Shown piece after piece: positions 1-8,170 of a stretch of DNA of 42,188 nucleotides. The notes below the pieces were generated by a model. That model was not told where the DNA came from and did no database searches. It saw nothing but the letters and a program-made list of their open reading frames with translations. Source of the stretch: Gemmatimonadota bacterium (GTDB taxonomy: Bacteria > Gemmatimonadota > Gemmatimonadetes > Palauibacterales > Palauibacteraceae). The stretch covers positions 1-42,188 of the forward strand of contig JAJCZV010000068.1 in the NCBI GenBank assembly GCA_029262175.1. Reading direction: 5' to 3'. Both the position numbers and the translations under genes were made by a program. Numbering within the stretch: the stretch's first letter is position 1; every line of letters starts with the position of its first letter.

Positions 1-588
1 CGTTATGCAGGTGGGCTCGGGAACGACGGCGTGCGTGAGCTCGATGCGTTCGTTCGGGGAGGGGGCACGCTCGTCACGCTAAATCGAAGCGCGCTTTTTG
101 CGATCGACGCCCTGCATCTTCCGGTGACCAACGTCGTCGCGGACCTCGCGCGCGAGGAATACTTCCAGAGCGGATCCATCGTTGAAATGATCGTAGATCC
201 TTCGCACCCGGTGATGTCCGGGATGCCCTCCCGACCCGCGGTGGTGGTGGGCCAGAGCCCCGTGTTTGCAACGGAAGACGGCTTCGAAGGGCGTGTCATG
301 GCGAAGTATCCGAAGGAGGGATCGCCGTTGATGTCGGGCTATCTCCTCGGCGCCGAGCATATCGCGGGGTACGCCTCCGCGGTCGAGGTCCAGCATGGCG
401 ACGGGCGAGTGGTGCTCCTGGGAATGCGCCCGCAGTGGCGCGGTCAGCCGTTTGGAAATTTTCGGGTGCTCTTCAATGCCGCTCTGTTCACCAATGAGGT
501 AGCGGCAGCCGCACCGACCAACGACGGGTTTTGGGTCGCACCTGAAGCACTCGTAGTCGACGAGGCTGACCCCTCGGTTCCTCGCTGA
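1..588 (+). CDS. C-terminal part of a probable secreted M14-type zinc carboxypeptidase (5' end outside window)
   Basis: The frame is open from base 1 and stops at 586-588, so this is the last 195 residues of a longer protein. The piece starts with a segment carrying GGLGNDGVRELDAFVRGGG and ends with MRPQWRGQPFGNF followed by LFNAALF. This resembles the class I glutamine-amidotransferase-like C-terminal region that I know from long secreted M14 carboxypeptidases of Gemmatimonadota and relatives. The catalytic zinc domain would lie upstream and cannot be seen, so the peptidase assignment rests on the tail alone. An internal GTG at 31 could be read as a start, but coding continues upstream of it with no stop. 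The next gene follows after 52 bases on the same strand. Confidence 0.6.
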   Translation, partial: RYAGGLGNDGVRELDAFVRGGGTLVTLNRSALFAIDALHLPVTNVVADLAREEYFQSGSIVEMIVDPSHPVMSGMPSRPAVVVGQSPVFATEDGFEGRVMAKYPKEGSPLMSGYLLGAEHIAGYASAVEVQHGDGRVVLLGMRPQWRGQPFGNFRVLFNAALFTNEVAAAAPTNDGFWVAPEALVVDEADPSVPR

Positions 589-640
589 GGAAGCCACGTC
601 GACTCGGCCAAACGAGCCAGCAACAGCGGGAGAAGACGGC

Positions 641-1513
641 GTGACGGTGGGGAAGAAACCAAAACGGATCGGGTGGGCGGGGGGGGCGCTGTCAGCCTTG
701 CTCGGCAGCGCGGCCGTCCTGTTTGTATGGGGGTTCTGGTGGGAGCCCGGACGTCTGGTCCTGAACGAAGTGACGCTCGAACTCCCGAACTGGCCCGAGG
801 GCGAGGAGACGCGCGTCACACTCATCGCCGATCTGCACGTGGGGTCTCCCCGAAACGGAAAGGACAACCTCAGACGCGTCGTTCGCCGCGTAAACGAGAC
901 GTCACCCGACCTCGTACTCATCGCCGGGGACCTGACGATCGACAACGTCGTAGGCGGCAACTTCGTCCCGCCCGAGGAGATCGCGGAGGAGCTCGAGGCG
1001 ATCCGCGCTCGGCACGGCGTGTTCGCGACCATCGGCAATCACGACCGTTGGCTTTCCGCGGAGCGGGTGACCGAGGCGCTGGAAGGGGTGGGGATCCGCG
1101 TCCTCGAAAATCAAAATGCCCGAATCGACGTGCGAGGTCACGAGATCTGGATCGCCGGAGTCGCCGATTACTGGACCGGGCACCCCTCGATCGACGATGC
1201 GCTGGCCGGCGTCGGGGTGGGTGATCCGGTCTTACTGTTTACGCACAATCCGGATCTGTTCCCCGAGATACCGTCGAGCGTGTCGCTCACCTTGGCTGGC
1301 CACACCCACGGCGGACAGGTTGTCGTCCCGTTTGTCGGCGCCATCAACACGCCCTCGCGTTTTGGGGATCGCTATGCGGCCGGCCACGTGGTGGAAGAAG
1401 GTCGACACTTGTTTGTGACAAGCGGCATCGGGACGAGTCGAATCGGCGTTCGTTTTCAGGTACCGCCGGAGGTCGCCGCGCTTCGGATTGTTCGCTGCAA
1501 CCCGTGTCCCTGA
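641..1513 (+). CDS. Membrane-anchored metallophosphoesterase (YaeI-like)
   Basis: A 290-residue calcineurin-type phosphoesterase. A hydrophobic segment at about residues 14-33 should anchor it in the inner membrane. The metal-binding motifs appear in order: ADLH (D64, H66), GDL (D97), GNHD (N133-D135), THNPD (H202) and GHTHGG (H221, H223). This is the full ligand set for a two-metal centre. Members of this family (COG1408, E. coli YaeI) hydrolyse phosphodiesters, and some act on UDP-diacylglucosamine-like lipids; the substrate here is not evident. The GTG at 641 is the first start giving a normal N-terminus. It heads a run of same-strand genes reaching 4365. Confidence 0.85.
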   Translation: MTVGKKPKRIGWAGGALSALLGSAAVLFVWGFWWEPGRLVLNEVTLELPNWPEGEETRVTLIADLHVGSPRNGKDNLRRVVRRVNETSPDLVLIAGDLTIDNVVGGNFVPPEEIAEELEAIRARHGVFATIGNHDRWLSAERVTEALEGVGIRVLENQNARIDVRGHEIWIAGVADYWTGHPSIDDALAGVGVGDPVLLFTHNPDLFPEIPSSVSLTLAGHTHGGQVVVPFVGAINTPSRFGDRYAAGHVVEEGRHLFVTSGIGTSRIGVRFQVPPEVAALRIVRCNPCP

Positions 1514-1647
1514 TGCCGGCGCAGTCGAACCCTCTCTCGAGCCCGAGACGCGGGAGGCGTGGCTGGCACTTCCCTCGGCTCGTGGCGATCATCCCTAGCG
1601 GAGCGGCCCTGGAGTGGGCACGCGATCCCTTAGCCGGAGTATGTAAG

Positions 1648-2307
1648 GTGCGTTTGACAAAGTCTCTCAGTCGTTTGCGTGCACTCGCGCTCATCGTCGT
1701 GGCCGGCGCCGCGGCCTTTCCGATCACCTCAGTCGGGCAAGAGGGCGCGCCCCCCGCTGGCTGGCAGGTGCGTACCGACGGAGGTGGCCACGGGGGAGGC
1801 GACCTCGCATTCACCGACATGCCTCCCGGTTGGCATATCACGACGGGGCCGGCCGCCATCTTTTACGACCCGGGCAAGACCGCGAGCGGGTCGTTTCGGG
1901 TCGAGTCCGAAGTGTTCCTGTTCGATCCGAATGGTCGCAATGAGGCCTTCGGCATCTTCTTCGGTGGTGCCGATCTCGATGCGGAGGCGCAGGCGTACAC
2001 CTACTTCTTGATCCGCCAGGACGGAAGCGTGTTGGTCAAACGTCGGGACGGCGACGCGACCTCGACGCTGCAGGGATGGACACCGCACGACGCCGTGCTC
2101 ACTTGGGCAGCCCGCGAGACGGACTCCCCCACGGCGAAGAACGTGCTGGCTGTTGAAGCGGGTGCCGAGCGATTGGTGTTCTACGTCAACGACCAGGAGG
2201 TGTATGCGACGGACCGAGCGGGAAACCACGTCGACGGCCTCGTAGGTCTGCGGGTCAATCACGGTCTGAATCTCCACGTCTCTACGCTCGAAGTGACTTC
2301 CCACTGA
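1648..2307 (+). CDS. Secreted beta-sandwich (concanavalin-like) protein of unknown function
   Basis: About 219 residues. I chose the GTG at 1648 because GGAG (1636-1639) lies 8 bases upstream and the protein then starts with a classic signal peptide (positive VRLTKSLSRLR, hydrophobic stretch, AAAFP), probably cleaved before the QEGAPP region. The open frame extends upstream to 1504 but adds no conserved-looking sequence. The mature part has the alternating pattern of a LamG/DUF1080-type jelly roll (SGSFRVESEVFLF, GIFFGGADLD, VNDQEVY, GLVGLRVNHGL). Such domains often bind or cut polysaccharides, but no catalytic residue can be assigned. The stop codon shares its last base with the ATG of the MOSC gene (2307), so the two are probably translationally coupled. 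Confidence 0.65.
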   Translation: MRLTKSLSRLRALALIVVAGAAAFPITSVGQEGAPPAGWQVRTDGGGHGGGDLAFTDMPPGWHITTGPAAIFYDPGKTASGSFRVESEVFLFDPNGRNEAFGIFFGGADLDAEAQAYTYFLIRQDGSVLVKRRDGDATSTLQGWTPHDAVLTWAARETDSPTAKNVLAVEAGAERLVFYVNDQEVYATDRAGNHVDGLVGLRVNHGLNLHVSTLEVTSH

Positions 2308-2753
2308 TGAGCGGAAACGGGGCGCGTGTCGAAGCGATCTGGCTGAAGGCAGGCCGACGCGGACGGATGGAGCCGGTCGACACCGCAAATATGGTCAAAG
2401 ATGTCGGGCTCGAGGGGAACGCGGATCGTGGGGGCTACCGACAAGTGACCATGCTCGACGCCGACGCGTGGGAGACGGCGACCGGCGAACTGGGGATGGA
2501 GGTCGACCCGGCCTCGCGGCGCGCCAACCTACTGGTCCGTGGCATCGACCTCACCGAAACGACGGGTCGGGTCCTTCGCGTTGCCGACTGCCGGGTGGAG
2601 ATCCGTGGCGAAACGTTGCCGTGCGATCGAATGGACGCCGCAGCCGAGGGGTTGAAGGTGGCGCTGGGGCCAAACTGGCGCGCCGGGGCGTACGGTATGG
2701 TCATCGAAGGCGGTCGCGTCTCCGTCGGAGACACCGTGACGTGGGACGAATAG
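2307..2753 (+). CDS. MOSC domain protein
   Basis: A 148-residue stand-alone MOSC domain, the fold found at the C-terminus of molybdenum cofactor sulfurase and in YiiM/YuaD-like proteins. Typical features are the early GLEGNADRGGYRQV segment, the ANLLVRGIDL strand and the conserved cysteine in LPCDRMD, near residue 109, which in the family carries or transfers sulfur. Free-standing MOSC proteins are thought to handle sulfur or N-hydroxylated substrates with Mo-cofactor; no partner reductase is nearby, so the substrate is unknown. It overlaps the preceding gene by one base and ends 5 bases before the next start. Confidence 0.85.
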   Translation: MSGNGARVEAIWLKAGRRGRMEPVDTANMVKDVGLEGNADRGGYRQVTMLDADAWETATGELGMEVDPASRRANLLVRGIDLTETTGRVLRVADCRVEIRGETLPCDRMDAAAEGLKVALGPNWRAGAYGMVIEGGRVSVGDTVTWDE

Positions 2754-2758
2754 CCGAG

Positions 2759-3715
2759 ATGCGGAAGGCCAAGCGCACCTTTCCCGCAGTCCTATGGATG
2801 CTCGTGAGCGGTTGTACCGTAGAGCCGACCGAGTTCCGACCCCCGACGGCGGCTGGATCGCTCTCCGTCTATCAAGCGGACTTATTCTATCAAAAGATCG
2901 GGACAGGACGGCCGATCGTCGTCGTCCACGGTGGCCCCGGCCTCGACCACTCTTATCTCCGGCCGTGGCTGGAGCCGCTGGCGGAGACCTACCAGATCGT
3001 CCTTTACGATCAGCGAGGGCTTGGCGGATCCGACGCAACGCTGGATGCCGAGAGCATCACGATGGAGCTGTATCTCACCGATCTCGATCGAATCCGCGAG
3101 CGCGTGGCCGAACGCGAGCGTGTTACGATCCTCGCGCATTCTTGGGGGGCGATCCCCGCGCTGCTTTACGCGCTCGAGCGGCCCGAACGGGTCGAGTCGC
3201 TCATACTCGTCAACCCCGTCGAACCCGGCGCTCGGTTTCAGGAAGAAACCAATGCGCGAGTGACGGCCCGACGAGACCCCGCAGATCAGCGGGCGATCGA
3301 CTCACTCACCGCGACGCCCGCGTTTGCGCAGAATGACGTCGCGACGCTGAACCAGGTGTTCTTCCATGTGTTTCGAGGCACGTTCTCCGATCCGTTGAGG
3401 GCCGACAGTCTGCTCGAGCTAGATCTTCACCGGCGCACGGCGCAGCAGGGCCAACGGGTGGCGGCCCTCTTGATGACGCCGCTGCAAGGCCTGGATTTTT
3501 GGGACGAGCTGCCCACGCTCGATGTCCCTGTACTGATCCTGCACGGAGATGGGGACCCGATTCCCATGGAGATGGTGCAGGCGCTGGATGAGGCGCTGCC
3601 GCGCAGCCAACTCGTGGTCATCCAGGACGCCGGTCATTTTCCGTTCATCGAGCAGCCGGGCGTGTTTCTCGGAGCGATCCAGCAGTATTTGGACGCGCTC
3701 GACCCGACACCGTGA
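2759..3715 (+). CDS. Lipoprotein alpha/beta hydrolase (proline iminopeptidase-like)
   Basis: 318 residues from the ATG at 2759, directly after the MOSC gene. The N-terminus has a lipobox (LVSGC, C19), so the mature enzyme should be tethered to a membrane outside the cytoplasm. The fold is an S33-type alpha/beta hydrolase: oxyanion motif HGGPG (58-61), DQRGLGGSD, nucleophile elbow AHSWGA (S128), acid in HGDGDP (D266) and histidine in AGHFPF (H293). Prolyl aminopeptidases share HGGPG and DQRG, so peptidase action is likely, but esterase activity cannot be excluded. The open frame runs upstream inside the MOSC gene in another frame; that part is not real. Its last 4 bases overlap the next start. 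Confidence 0.85.
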   Translation: MRKAKRTFPAVLWMLVSGCTVEPTEFRPPTAAGSLSVYQADLFYQKIGTGRPIVVVHGGPGLDHSYLRPWLEPLAETYQIVLYDQRGLGGSDATLDAESITMELYLTDLDRIRERVAERERVTILAHSWGAIPALLYALERPERVESLILVNPVEPGARFQEETNARVTARRDPADQRAIDSLTATPAFAQNDVATLNQVFFHVFRGTFSDPLRADSLLELDLHRRTAQQGQRVAALLMTPLQGLDFWDELPTLDVPVLILHGDGDPIPMEMVQALDEALPRSQLVVIQDAGHFPFIEQPGVFLGAIQQYLDALDPTP

Positions 3716-4365
3716 CCGCTTCGGAGCCGCGCCAGCACGCGAGCTTCGACGCCGGGCGGTTGGACGACGCGCTGGACCGAATCAACCGTGCACGGCGCCT
3801 ATCCTCACCGGACCCAGCTCGACTTCACGCCCTGCTCGATGGGTTTCAGTCGCTGCTGCAGATAGAGCCAGAACGCCCGTCGCTGCGCGACACCGACGCG
3901 TCTGGCGCGTTGTCGGAGCTCGAGGAGCTTCTCGAGGCAGCGGGCGCCGAGTCGCCATTGGTCGAGCTTCAAGCGCTGCTCGAGCCCGTGCTCGACCGCT
4001 TGATCGAGGGGTTGCTGGCGTTCCCCGAGACACGCTTGGCGGTCTACGGCTCGCTCGTCCCGGGCGAAGCCAACCACCGCCAAGTCGCCACGCTGGTGGG
4101 AGAGTGGAGCAGGGGCTTTGTAACGGGCAGCCTTCACGACTTGGGATGGGCGGCGCGAGAAGGGTTTCCGGCGTTTGTCTGGGAGCCCACCGGCGACCCG
4201 GTCGAGGTCCAAGTACTGGAGAGCGCTGCATTGACGAACGCCTGGGATCGGCTGGATGCGTTCGAGGGGGCCGGGTACCGACGGATTCTGGCGCCCGTAG
4301 AGCTGCCGAGAGGCCAGCTCGTGTGCTATCTGTACGAACTCGCCGACGCTACCCCTGCGTCTTGA
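3712..4365 (+). CDS. Gamma-glutamylcyclotransferase-like (AIG2/GGCT fold) protein with helical N-terminal extension
   Basis: 217 residues, starting at a GTG that overlaps the preceding stop (GTGA). Residues 108-210 form a GGCT/AIG2-like domain: substrate-loop motif AVYGSL (111-115), GSLHDLG, and LDAFEG near residues 181-186. Family members cyclise gamma-glutamyl amines or peptides to 5-oxoproline. Residues 1-105 are a leucine- and glutamate-rich helical segment (LSELEELLEAAG, LVELQALLEPVLDRL) not found in minimal members and of unknown role. The final 17 bases overlap the 3' end of mazG on the other strand. Confidence 0.75.
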   Translation: MTASEPRQHASFDAGRLDDALDRINRARRLSSPDPARLHALLDGFQSLLQIEPERPSLRDTDASGALSELEELLEAAGAESPLVELQALLEPVLDRLIEGLLAFPETRLAVYGSLVPGEANHRQVATLVGEWSRGFVTGSLHDLGWAAREGFPAFVWEPTGDPVEVQVLESAALTNAWDRLDAFEGAGYRRILAPVELPRGQLVCYLYELADATPAS

Positions 4366-5209
4366 TCTCGTCCCACAGTCGATCGAGCGTCTCGAGTTCC
4401 GCCGTCTTCCAATCCAGCCCTCGCGATTCTGCCATCGCGATCATACGACGACACCGGTCTTCAAATTTATCGATGGCACCCAATAGCGCGTTCGCCGGAT
4501 GCGCGCCGGCGACCCTCGAAGCGTTTACCACCGAAAAGAACAGATCGCCGACCTCGTCCTCGACACGTGCATCGGCCTCGCCGATCCGTCTTGAGGCGGT
4601 GCCCGCCACCGCCGCGAACTCGTCGGTTTCCTCCCGGACCTTGTCGATCGGCCCTCGCAGGTCGGGCCAATCGAACCCGAAGGCAGCCATGCGCTCCTGC
4701 ACGCGTGCCGCACGGCTGAGGGGATCGAGCCCAGGCGCAATGCCCTCGAAGGGATCGGACCCGGCCAACTCCTGCGCACCCGCCGCCGCTCGTTCCTTGG
4801 CCTTCATGGCCTCCCAATCGGGCGGCTCGTCCGCATCGCCATAGATGTGGGGATGCCGCGCTTCCATTTTCTCCTCGAGCGCGGTCACGACCGCCGTCGC
4901 ATCGAAGCCTCCTCGCTCCTCGGCGAGCACGATCTGGAAGGCGAGGTTGAGAAGCAGATCTCCCAACTCGTCAGGCAGCGCCTCGTCGTCACCGGTTTGG
5001 ATCGCCTCGGCGACTTCGTGGGCCTCCTCCAAGAGATAGGGGCGAAGGCTCATCGCATCCTGCTTCGCATCCCACGGACATCGATCCCGAAGAAAACGGA
5101 CCAGGGCGAGCGCGCGCCCAAGGCATTGGTCCGCGACACGCGACTTCTCGAGATGGAGTGCCGCGGGCACGGGGCCGGCGTCAGGCGAAGGCTCGGGATT
5201 GTTCTTCAT
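4349..5209 (-). CDS. mazG: Nucleoside triphosphate pyrophosphohydrolase MazG
   Basis: 286 residues with two tandem MazG domains. Each shows the metal-binding EExxE...ExxD pattern: LLEEAHEVAEA with ELGDLL in the first, REETDEFAAV with EDEVGDLFF in the second. A characteristic RCPWDAKQ precedes the first domain. MazG hydrolyses (d)NTPs to NMP and pyrophosphate and limits abnormal nucleotides and ppGpp. The ATG at 5209 was chosen because the 34 codons before it are arginine-rich and unconserved and run into the alr 5' region. It is transcribed divergently from alr across about 93 bases and ends tail-to-tail with the GGCT-like gene. Confidence 0.9.
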   Translation of the reverse strand: MKNNPEPSPDAGPVPAALHLEKSRVADQCLGRALALVRFLRDRCPWDAKQDAMSLRPYLLEEAHEVAEAIQTGDDEALPDELGDLLLNLAFQIVLAEERGGFDATAVVTALEEKMEARHPHIYGDADEPPDWEAMKAKERAAAGAQELAGSDPFEGIAPGLDPLSRAARVQERMAAFGFDWPDLRGPIDKVREETDEFAAVAGTASRRIGEADARVEDEVGDLFFSVVNASRVAGAHPANALLGAIDKFEDRCRRMIAMAESRGLDWKTAELETLDRLWDEIKTQG

Positions 5210-5302
5210 GGCGCGCGAAACGTATCGGCGGTAGGGTGCCAGCTCCAATCTGCATCGCCTCGGAACCACGCCTAGCTCAAGTGAACCGCGGATCCACGCC
5301 CT

Positions 5303-6457
5303 TTGAACCAACCTGATGACGCGTCAAACGAACACGCATGGGTCGAAGTCGACCTAGCTGCGCTCCGCCGCAATGCGCTACGCGTAAAGGATTATGTCAA
5401 GCCGGCCCGGTTGCTGCCGATGGTCAAGGCCGGGGGATACGGCCTCGGGGCGATTCCCGTCGCCCAGACGTTGCGGAGTCTGGCGCCATACGCGTTTGGC
5501 GTCGCGACGCCCGCCGAAGGCGCCCAGCTTCGGGACGCCGGGATCGAGGATCGCATCATCGTCTTTTCGCCCTTAGTGGGGCTGGACGCGCCGACCCTCA
5601 TCGCGCGTGGGCTGGATGCGGCGGTGTCGAGCGTCGCTTCGCTCCATGCGCTGGCGGACGCCGGTCAGGAATTGGGCGCCACGCTCGACCTACACGTCGA
5701 GATCGATACGGGGATGGGCCGATCCGGTCTCCCTTTTCAGTCCACCTCGACCTGGGGAGCGGATCTCTCGACCCGCGTGGGGGCGAGCGGCGTTCGCTTG
5801 GCCAGCGTCTTTACCCATTTTCATTCTGCGGGTCTCGACGGGGAGGCCACAGCCGCGCAGCTCGGCCGTTTTGATGAGGCCATCTCCTCGTTGGAGGGGC
5901 TCGGAGTCGAGGTTCCCCTCCGACACGCCGCCAACAGCGATGCGGTGATCCGCGCCGAGCAGTATCATCTGGACCTCGTCCGACCGGGGATCTATCTGTA
6001 CGGGGGGAGACGGGGCCGTGGACTGTCCGGCGGCCTTCCGGACCCCGAGCCGGTCGCATGTGTACGCGCTCGGGTCCTGGAGGTGCGTGAATTGGATCCG
6101 GCGTCGACGATTAGTTACGGCGCGCAGTACACGACTTCCGGAAACGAACGGATCGCTACGCTGGGGATTGGCTACGCGGATGGATTTCCGTGGGGCGCAT
6201 CGAACCGGGGGAGCGTGATCATCAACGGACGGCGGGCGCCGATTCGCGGGGCCGTCTGTATGGACGTGACCTCGGTAGACGTTTCGCTAGTATCAGGTGT
6301 CGAAGCTGGGACGGTCGCCACGGTGCTGGGGGCGGCGGCAAACGAAGAAATCACGCTGGGCGAGCTCGCTGAGGTTGGCCAGACGATCGAGTGGGATATC
6401 TTGACCGGACTCGGGCCGCGACTTTCCCGACGATACGTGGGGGAGTACGGGGACTGA
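5303..6457 (+). CDS. alr: Alanine racemase
   Basis: A 384-residue PLP enzyme making D-alanine for peptidoglycan. The PLP lysine is K42 in MVKAGGYGLG; the second catalytic base is Y272 in SYGAQY; the pyridine-contacting arginine is in VRPGIYLYG (R227); and CMD (319-321) is the substrate-side motif. The usual VKANAYGHG is altered: N and A are both glycine and the histidine is leucine, while K, Y and G are kept. The only start upstream of the conserved HAWVEVDL is a TTG at 5303. The neighbour cdd follows after 13 bases and is probably cotranscribed. Confidence 0.92.
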   Translation: MNQPDDASNEHAWVEVDLAALRRNALRVKDYVKPARLLPMVKAGGYGLGAIPVAQTLRSLAPYAFGVATPAEGAQLRDAGIEDRIIVFSPLVGLDAPTLIARGLDAAVSSVASLHALADAGQELGATLDLHVEIDTGMGRSGLPFQSTSTWGADLSTRVGASGVRLASVFTHFHSAGLDGEATAAQLGRFDEAISSLEGLGVEVPLRHAANSDAVIRAEQYHLDLVRPGIYLYGGRRGRGLSGGLPDPEPVACVRARVLEVRELDPASTISYGAQYTTSGNERIATLGIGYADGFPWGASNRGSVIINGRRAPIRGAVCMDVTSVDVSLVSGVEAGTVATVLGAAANEEITLGELAEVGQTIEWDILTGLGPRLSRRYVGEYGD

Positions 6458-6470
6458 GCTTAAATACGAT

Positions 6471-6923
6471 ATGACGGGACATACCAACGAGGCGCCGGAG
6501 ACGGTGTCGTGGGACGAACTCGCTGTGCGGGCGAAGTCCGCGATGCAGCTTGCCTACGCGCCCTATTCGCAGTTTTTGGTCGGCGCCGCCCTGGAGGCGG
6601 AGGACGGGCGAATTTTTGACGGTTGCAACGTCGAGAACGCGTCATATCCGGTAGGGATGTGCGCCGAGCGCGTCGCCATTGGCCACGCGGTGGTCTCAGG
6701 TGCTCGCAGTTTCCGCCGCCTCGTCGTTGCATCGAGTGGCGAAACTCCCGCGTCGCCGTGCGGGATGTGTCGCCAGGCCCTGTCGGAGTTCGGCGTGGAT
6801 CTGGAGATCCGTTCCGTACTGCGAGGAGGCGACGAGCGGCGCTGGACGCTGGCTGAATTGCTCCCCGCCAACTTCCGTCCGGAAGATCTTCTGGGCGCGA
6901 AAGATGCCGGGGTCGCCTCGTGA
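6471..6923 (+). CDS. cdd: Cytidine deaminase
   Basis: 150 residues, the length of the small tetrameric cytidine deaminases. Zinc ligands and the catalytic glutamate are visible in MCAER (C64, E66) and PCGMCRQ (C97, C100); substrate-binding residues are in CNVENASY (52-59). It converts cytidine and deoxycytidine to the uridine forms in pyrimidine salvage. It lies directly behind alr, and its stop overlaps the GTG of the following lipoprotein by 4 bases, so three unrelated functions share one transcript. Confidence 0.95.
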   Translation: MTGHTNEAPETVSWDELAVRAKSAMQLAYAPYSQFLVGAALEAEDGRIFDGCNVENASYPVGMCAERVAIGHAVVSGARSFRRLVVASSGETPASPCGMCRQALSEFGVDLEIRSVLRGGDERRWTLAELLPANFRPEDLLGAKDAGVAS

Positions 6924-8170
6924 CCGGTGGTTCGAGCCGACTGACATTCGGATCCGTGCTGGTCGCCCTGGTCTTGGTCGGGCTCATGGCCTCCTGTACG
7001 GAAGATCCGCTGGCGCTTTCGCGAGAAGATGCGCCGGGAGCGACCACCGAAACCGTCGACTTCACGATGTTGGTCTCGGACCTTCCGACGTGGCGAGATA
7101 CCACACTCACCGGGTTCGCGTTGCCGAACAACGCCTCGTTTTCGCTCATCTCGAACGACGGAATTCTCAACGCGCGAACGCTCGGTCGGTTCAATGTCCC
7201 CGACACGATCCGGACGATCGTAGATACGCTGCCCGTCGATCGGTTTGACAGCGTCAATTTTCGTATACGCCTCGATACGGCGCGATCGGAATTCAGTGGC
7301 TTTCCCATCACGTTACGGATCGTCTCGCTCGCACAACCGTTCGAAGCGGGCACCGTTTCGTGGCTAGAGGCGGAGACCGGACGCGCCTGGGCCACGGCGG
7401 GGGGAGATCTGGGCACCGAGATCGCGGCCGGCACGCTGGAGGCCGCAGACGACACCCTGTTCATGGCGGTCACCGTGTCGGGCGATTCGCTGATGAAGGC
7501 TTGGCAGGATTCCGACGGCGGAAACGGGATCGCCCTCGTCGTCGAGGGCCCCGCGACTCGAATACGCGCCCAGCAGTTCTTGCTTCGCTACCGCCCGACG
7601 CTTCAAGGCCGAACCGTACCCGTCTCACAGAATCAGACGGCCGCTCCTCGCACGTTTATCACCGATCCACCGCTGCCACCCGCTGGTTCGAACCTTCGGA
7701 TCGGCGGGCTGCCTGCGGCGCGATTCTATTTTGACTTCCGACCTCCCGAGTCGGTCAACGGCATACCACTGCTCGGCGCGACCGTGAGTCACGCCGAACT
7801 GATCTTCCAACCGCTAGCCGCGCCTCCGGATCCATTTGCCAACGAGGTCCCGCTCGCGACAAGACAGATCTCGCTGCTGGGCGATCCCTTTGTGTTTGGA
7901 AGCAAGACACCCGTTGGAACGGCGAGCCTCGTCGCCTCGTCTCTCTCTGCGGACTCGCTCGCGACCGGACGGCCGCTCAGCATGGATATCACGCTCCTCG
8001 TGGCGCGGGCGATCCAGGACAGCCTGTCGACCATTCGGATCGGTCTTCGATCGGATCCGGATGCGCAGGCTTTCGGTTTCTGGGAATTCGGATCGGCCGA
8101 GTCGCCCGCAGCGATGCGACCTCAGTTCCGCATCATCCTAAGTCGGCCTCCGACGTTCGGAGTTCCATGA
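6920..8170 (+). CDS. Lipoprotein of unknown function, paired with a beta-barrel
   Basis: 416 residues with a hydrophobic leader and lipobox MASC (C26). After it comes DFTMLVSDLPTWRDT, then two stretches rich in beta pattern, the second with ARFYFDF and ISHAELIFQ-like spacing (VSHAELIFQPL). This resembles DNRLRE/TGF-propeptide-like lectin modules, in which a strand carries an ALRF- or AELIF-type core, but I do not recognise a named family with certainty. Both ends are coupled: GTGA with cdd and ATGA with the next gene. The barrel behind it suggests the two work together at the outer membrane. Confidence 0.6.
   Translation: MTGGSSRLTFGSVLVALVLVGLMASCTEDPLALSREDAPGATTETVDFTMLVSDLPTWRDTTLTGFALPNNASFSLISNDGILNARTLGRFNVPDTIRTIVDTLPVDRFDSVNFRIRLDTARSEFSGFPITLRIVSLAQPFEAGTVSWLEAETGRAWATAGGDLGTEIAAGTLEAADDTLFMAVTVSGDSLMKAWQDSDGGNGIALVVEGPATRIRAQQFLLRYRPTLQGRTVPVSQNQTAAPRTFITDPPLPPAGSNLRIGGLPAARFYFDFRPPESVNGIPLLGATVSHAELIFQPLAAPPDPFANEVPLATRQISLLGDPFVFGSKTPVGTASLVASSLSADSLATGRPLSMDITLLVARAIQDSLSTIRIGLRSDPDAQAFGFWEFGSAESPAAMRPQFRIILSRPPTFGVP

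Noticed and set aside
79..1038. 319-codon open frame on the minus strand
   Set aside because: Antisense to the peptidase tail and the metallophosphoesterase; low-complexity, motif-free translation.
3549..4844. 431-codon open frame on the plus strand
   Set aside because: Arginine/serine-rich translation crossing the GGCT-like gene and antisense to mazG, both with clear motifs in their own frames; a high-GC shadow.
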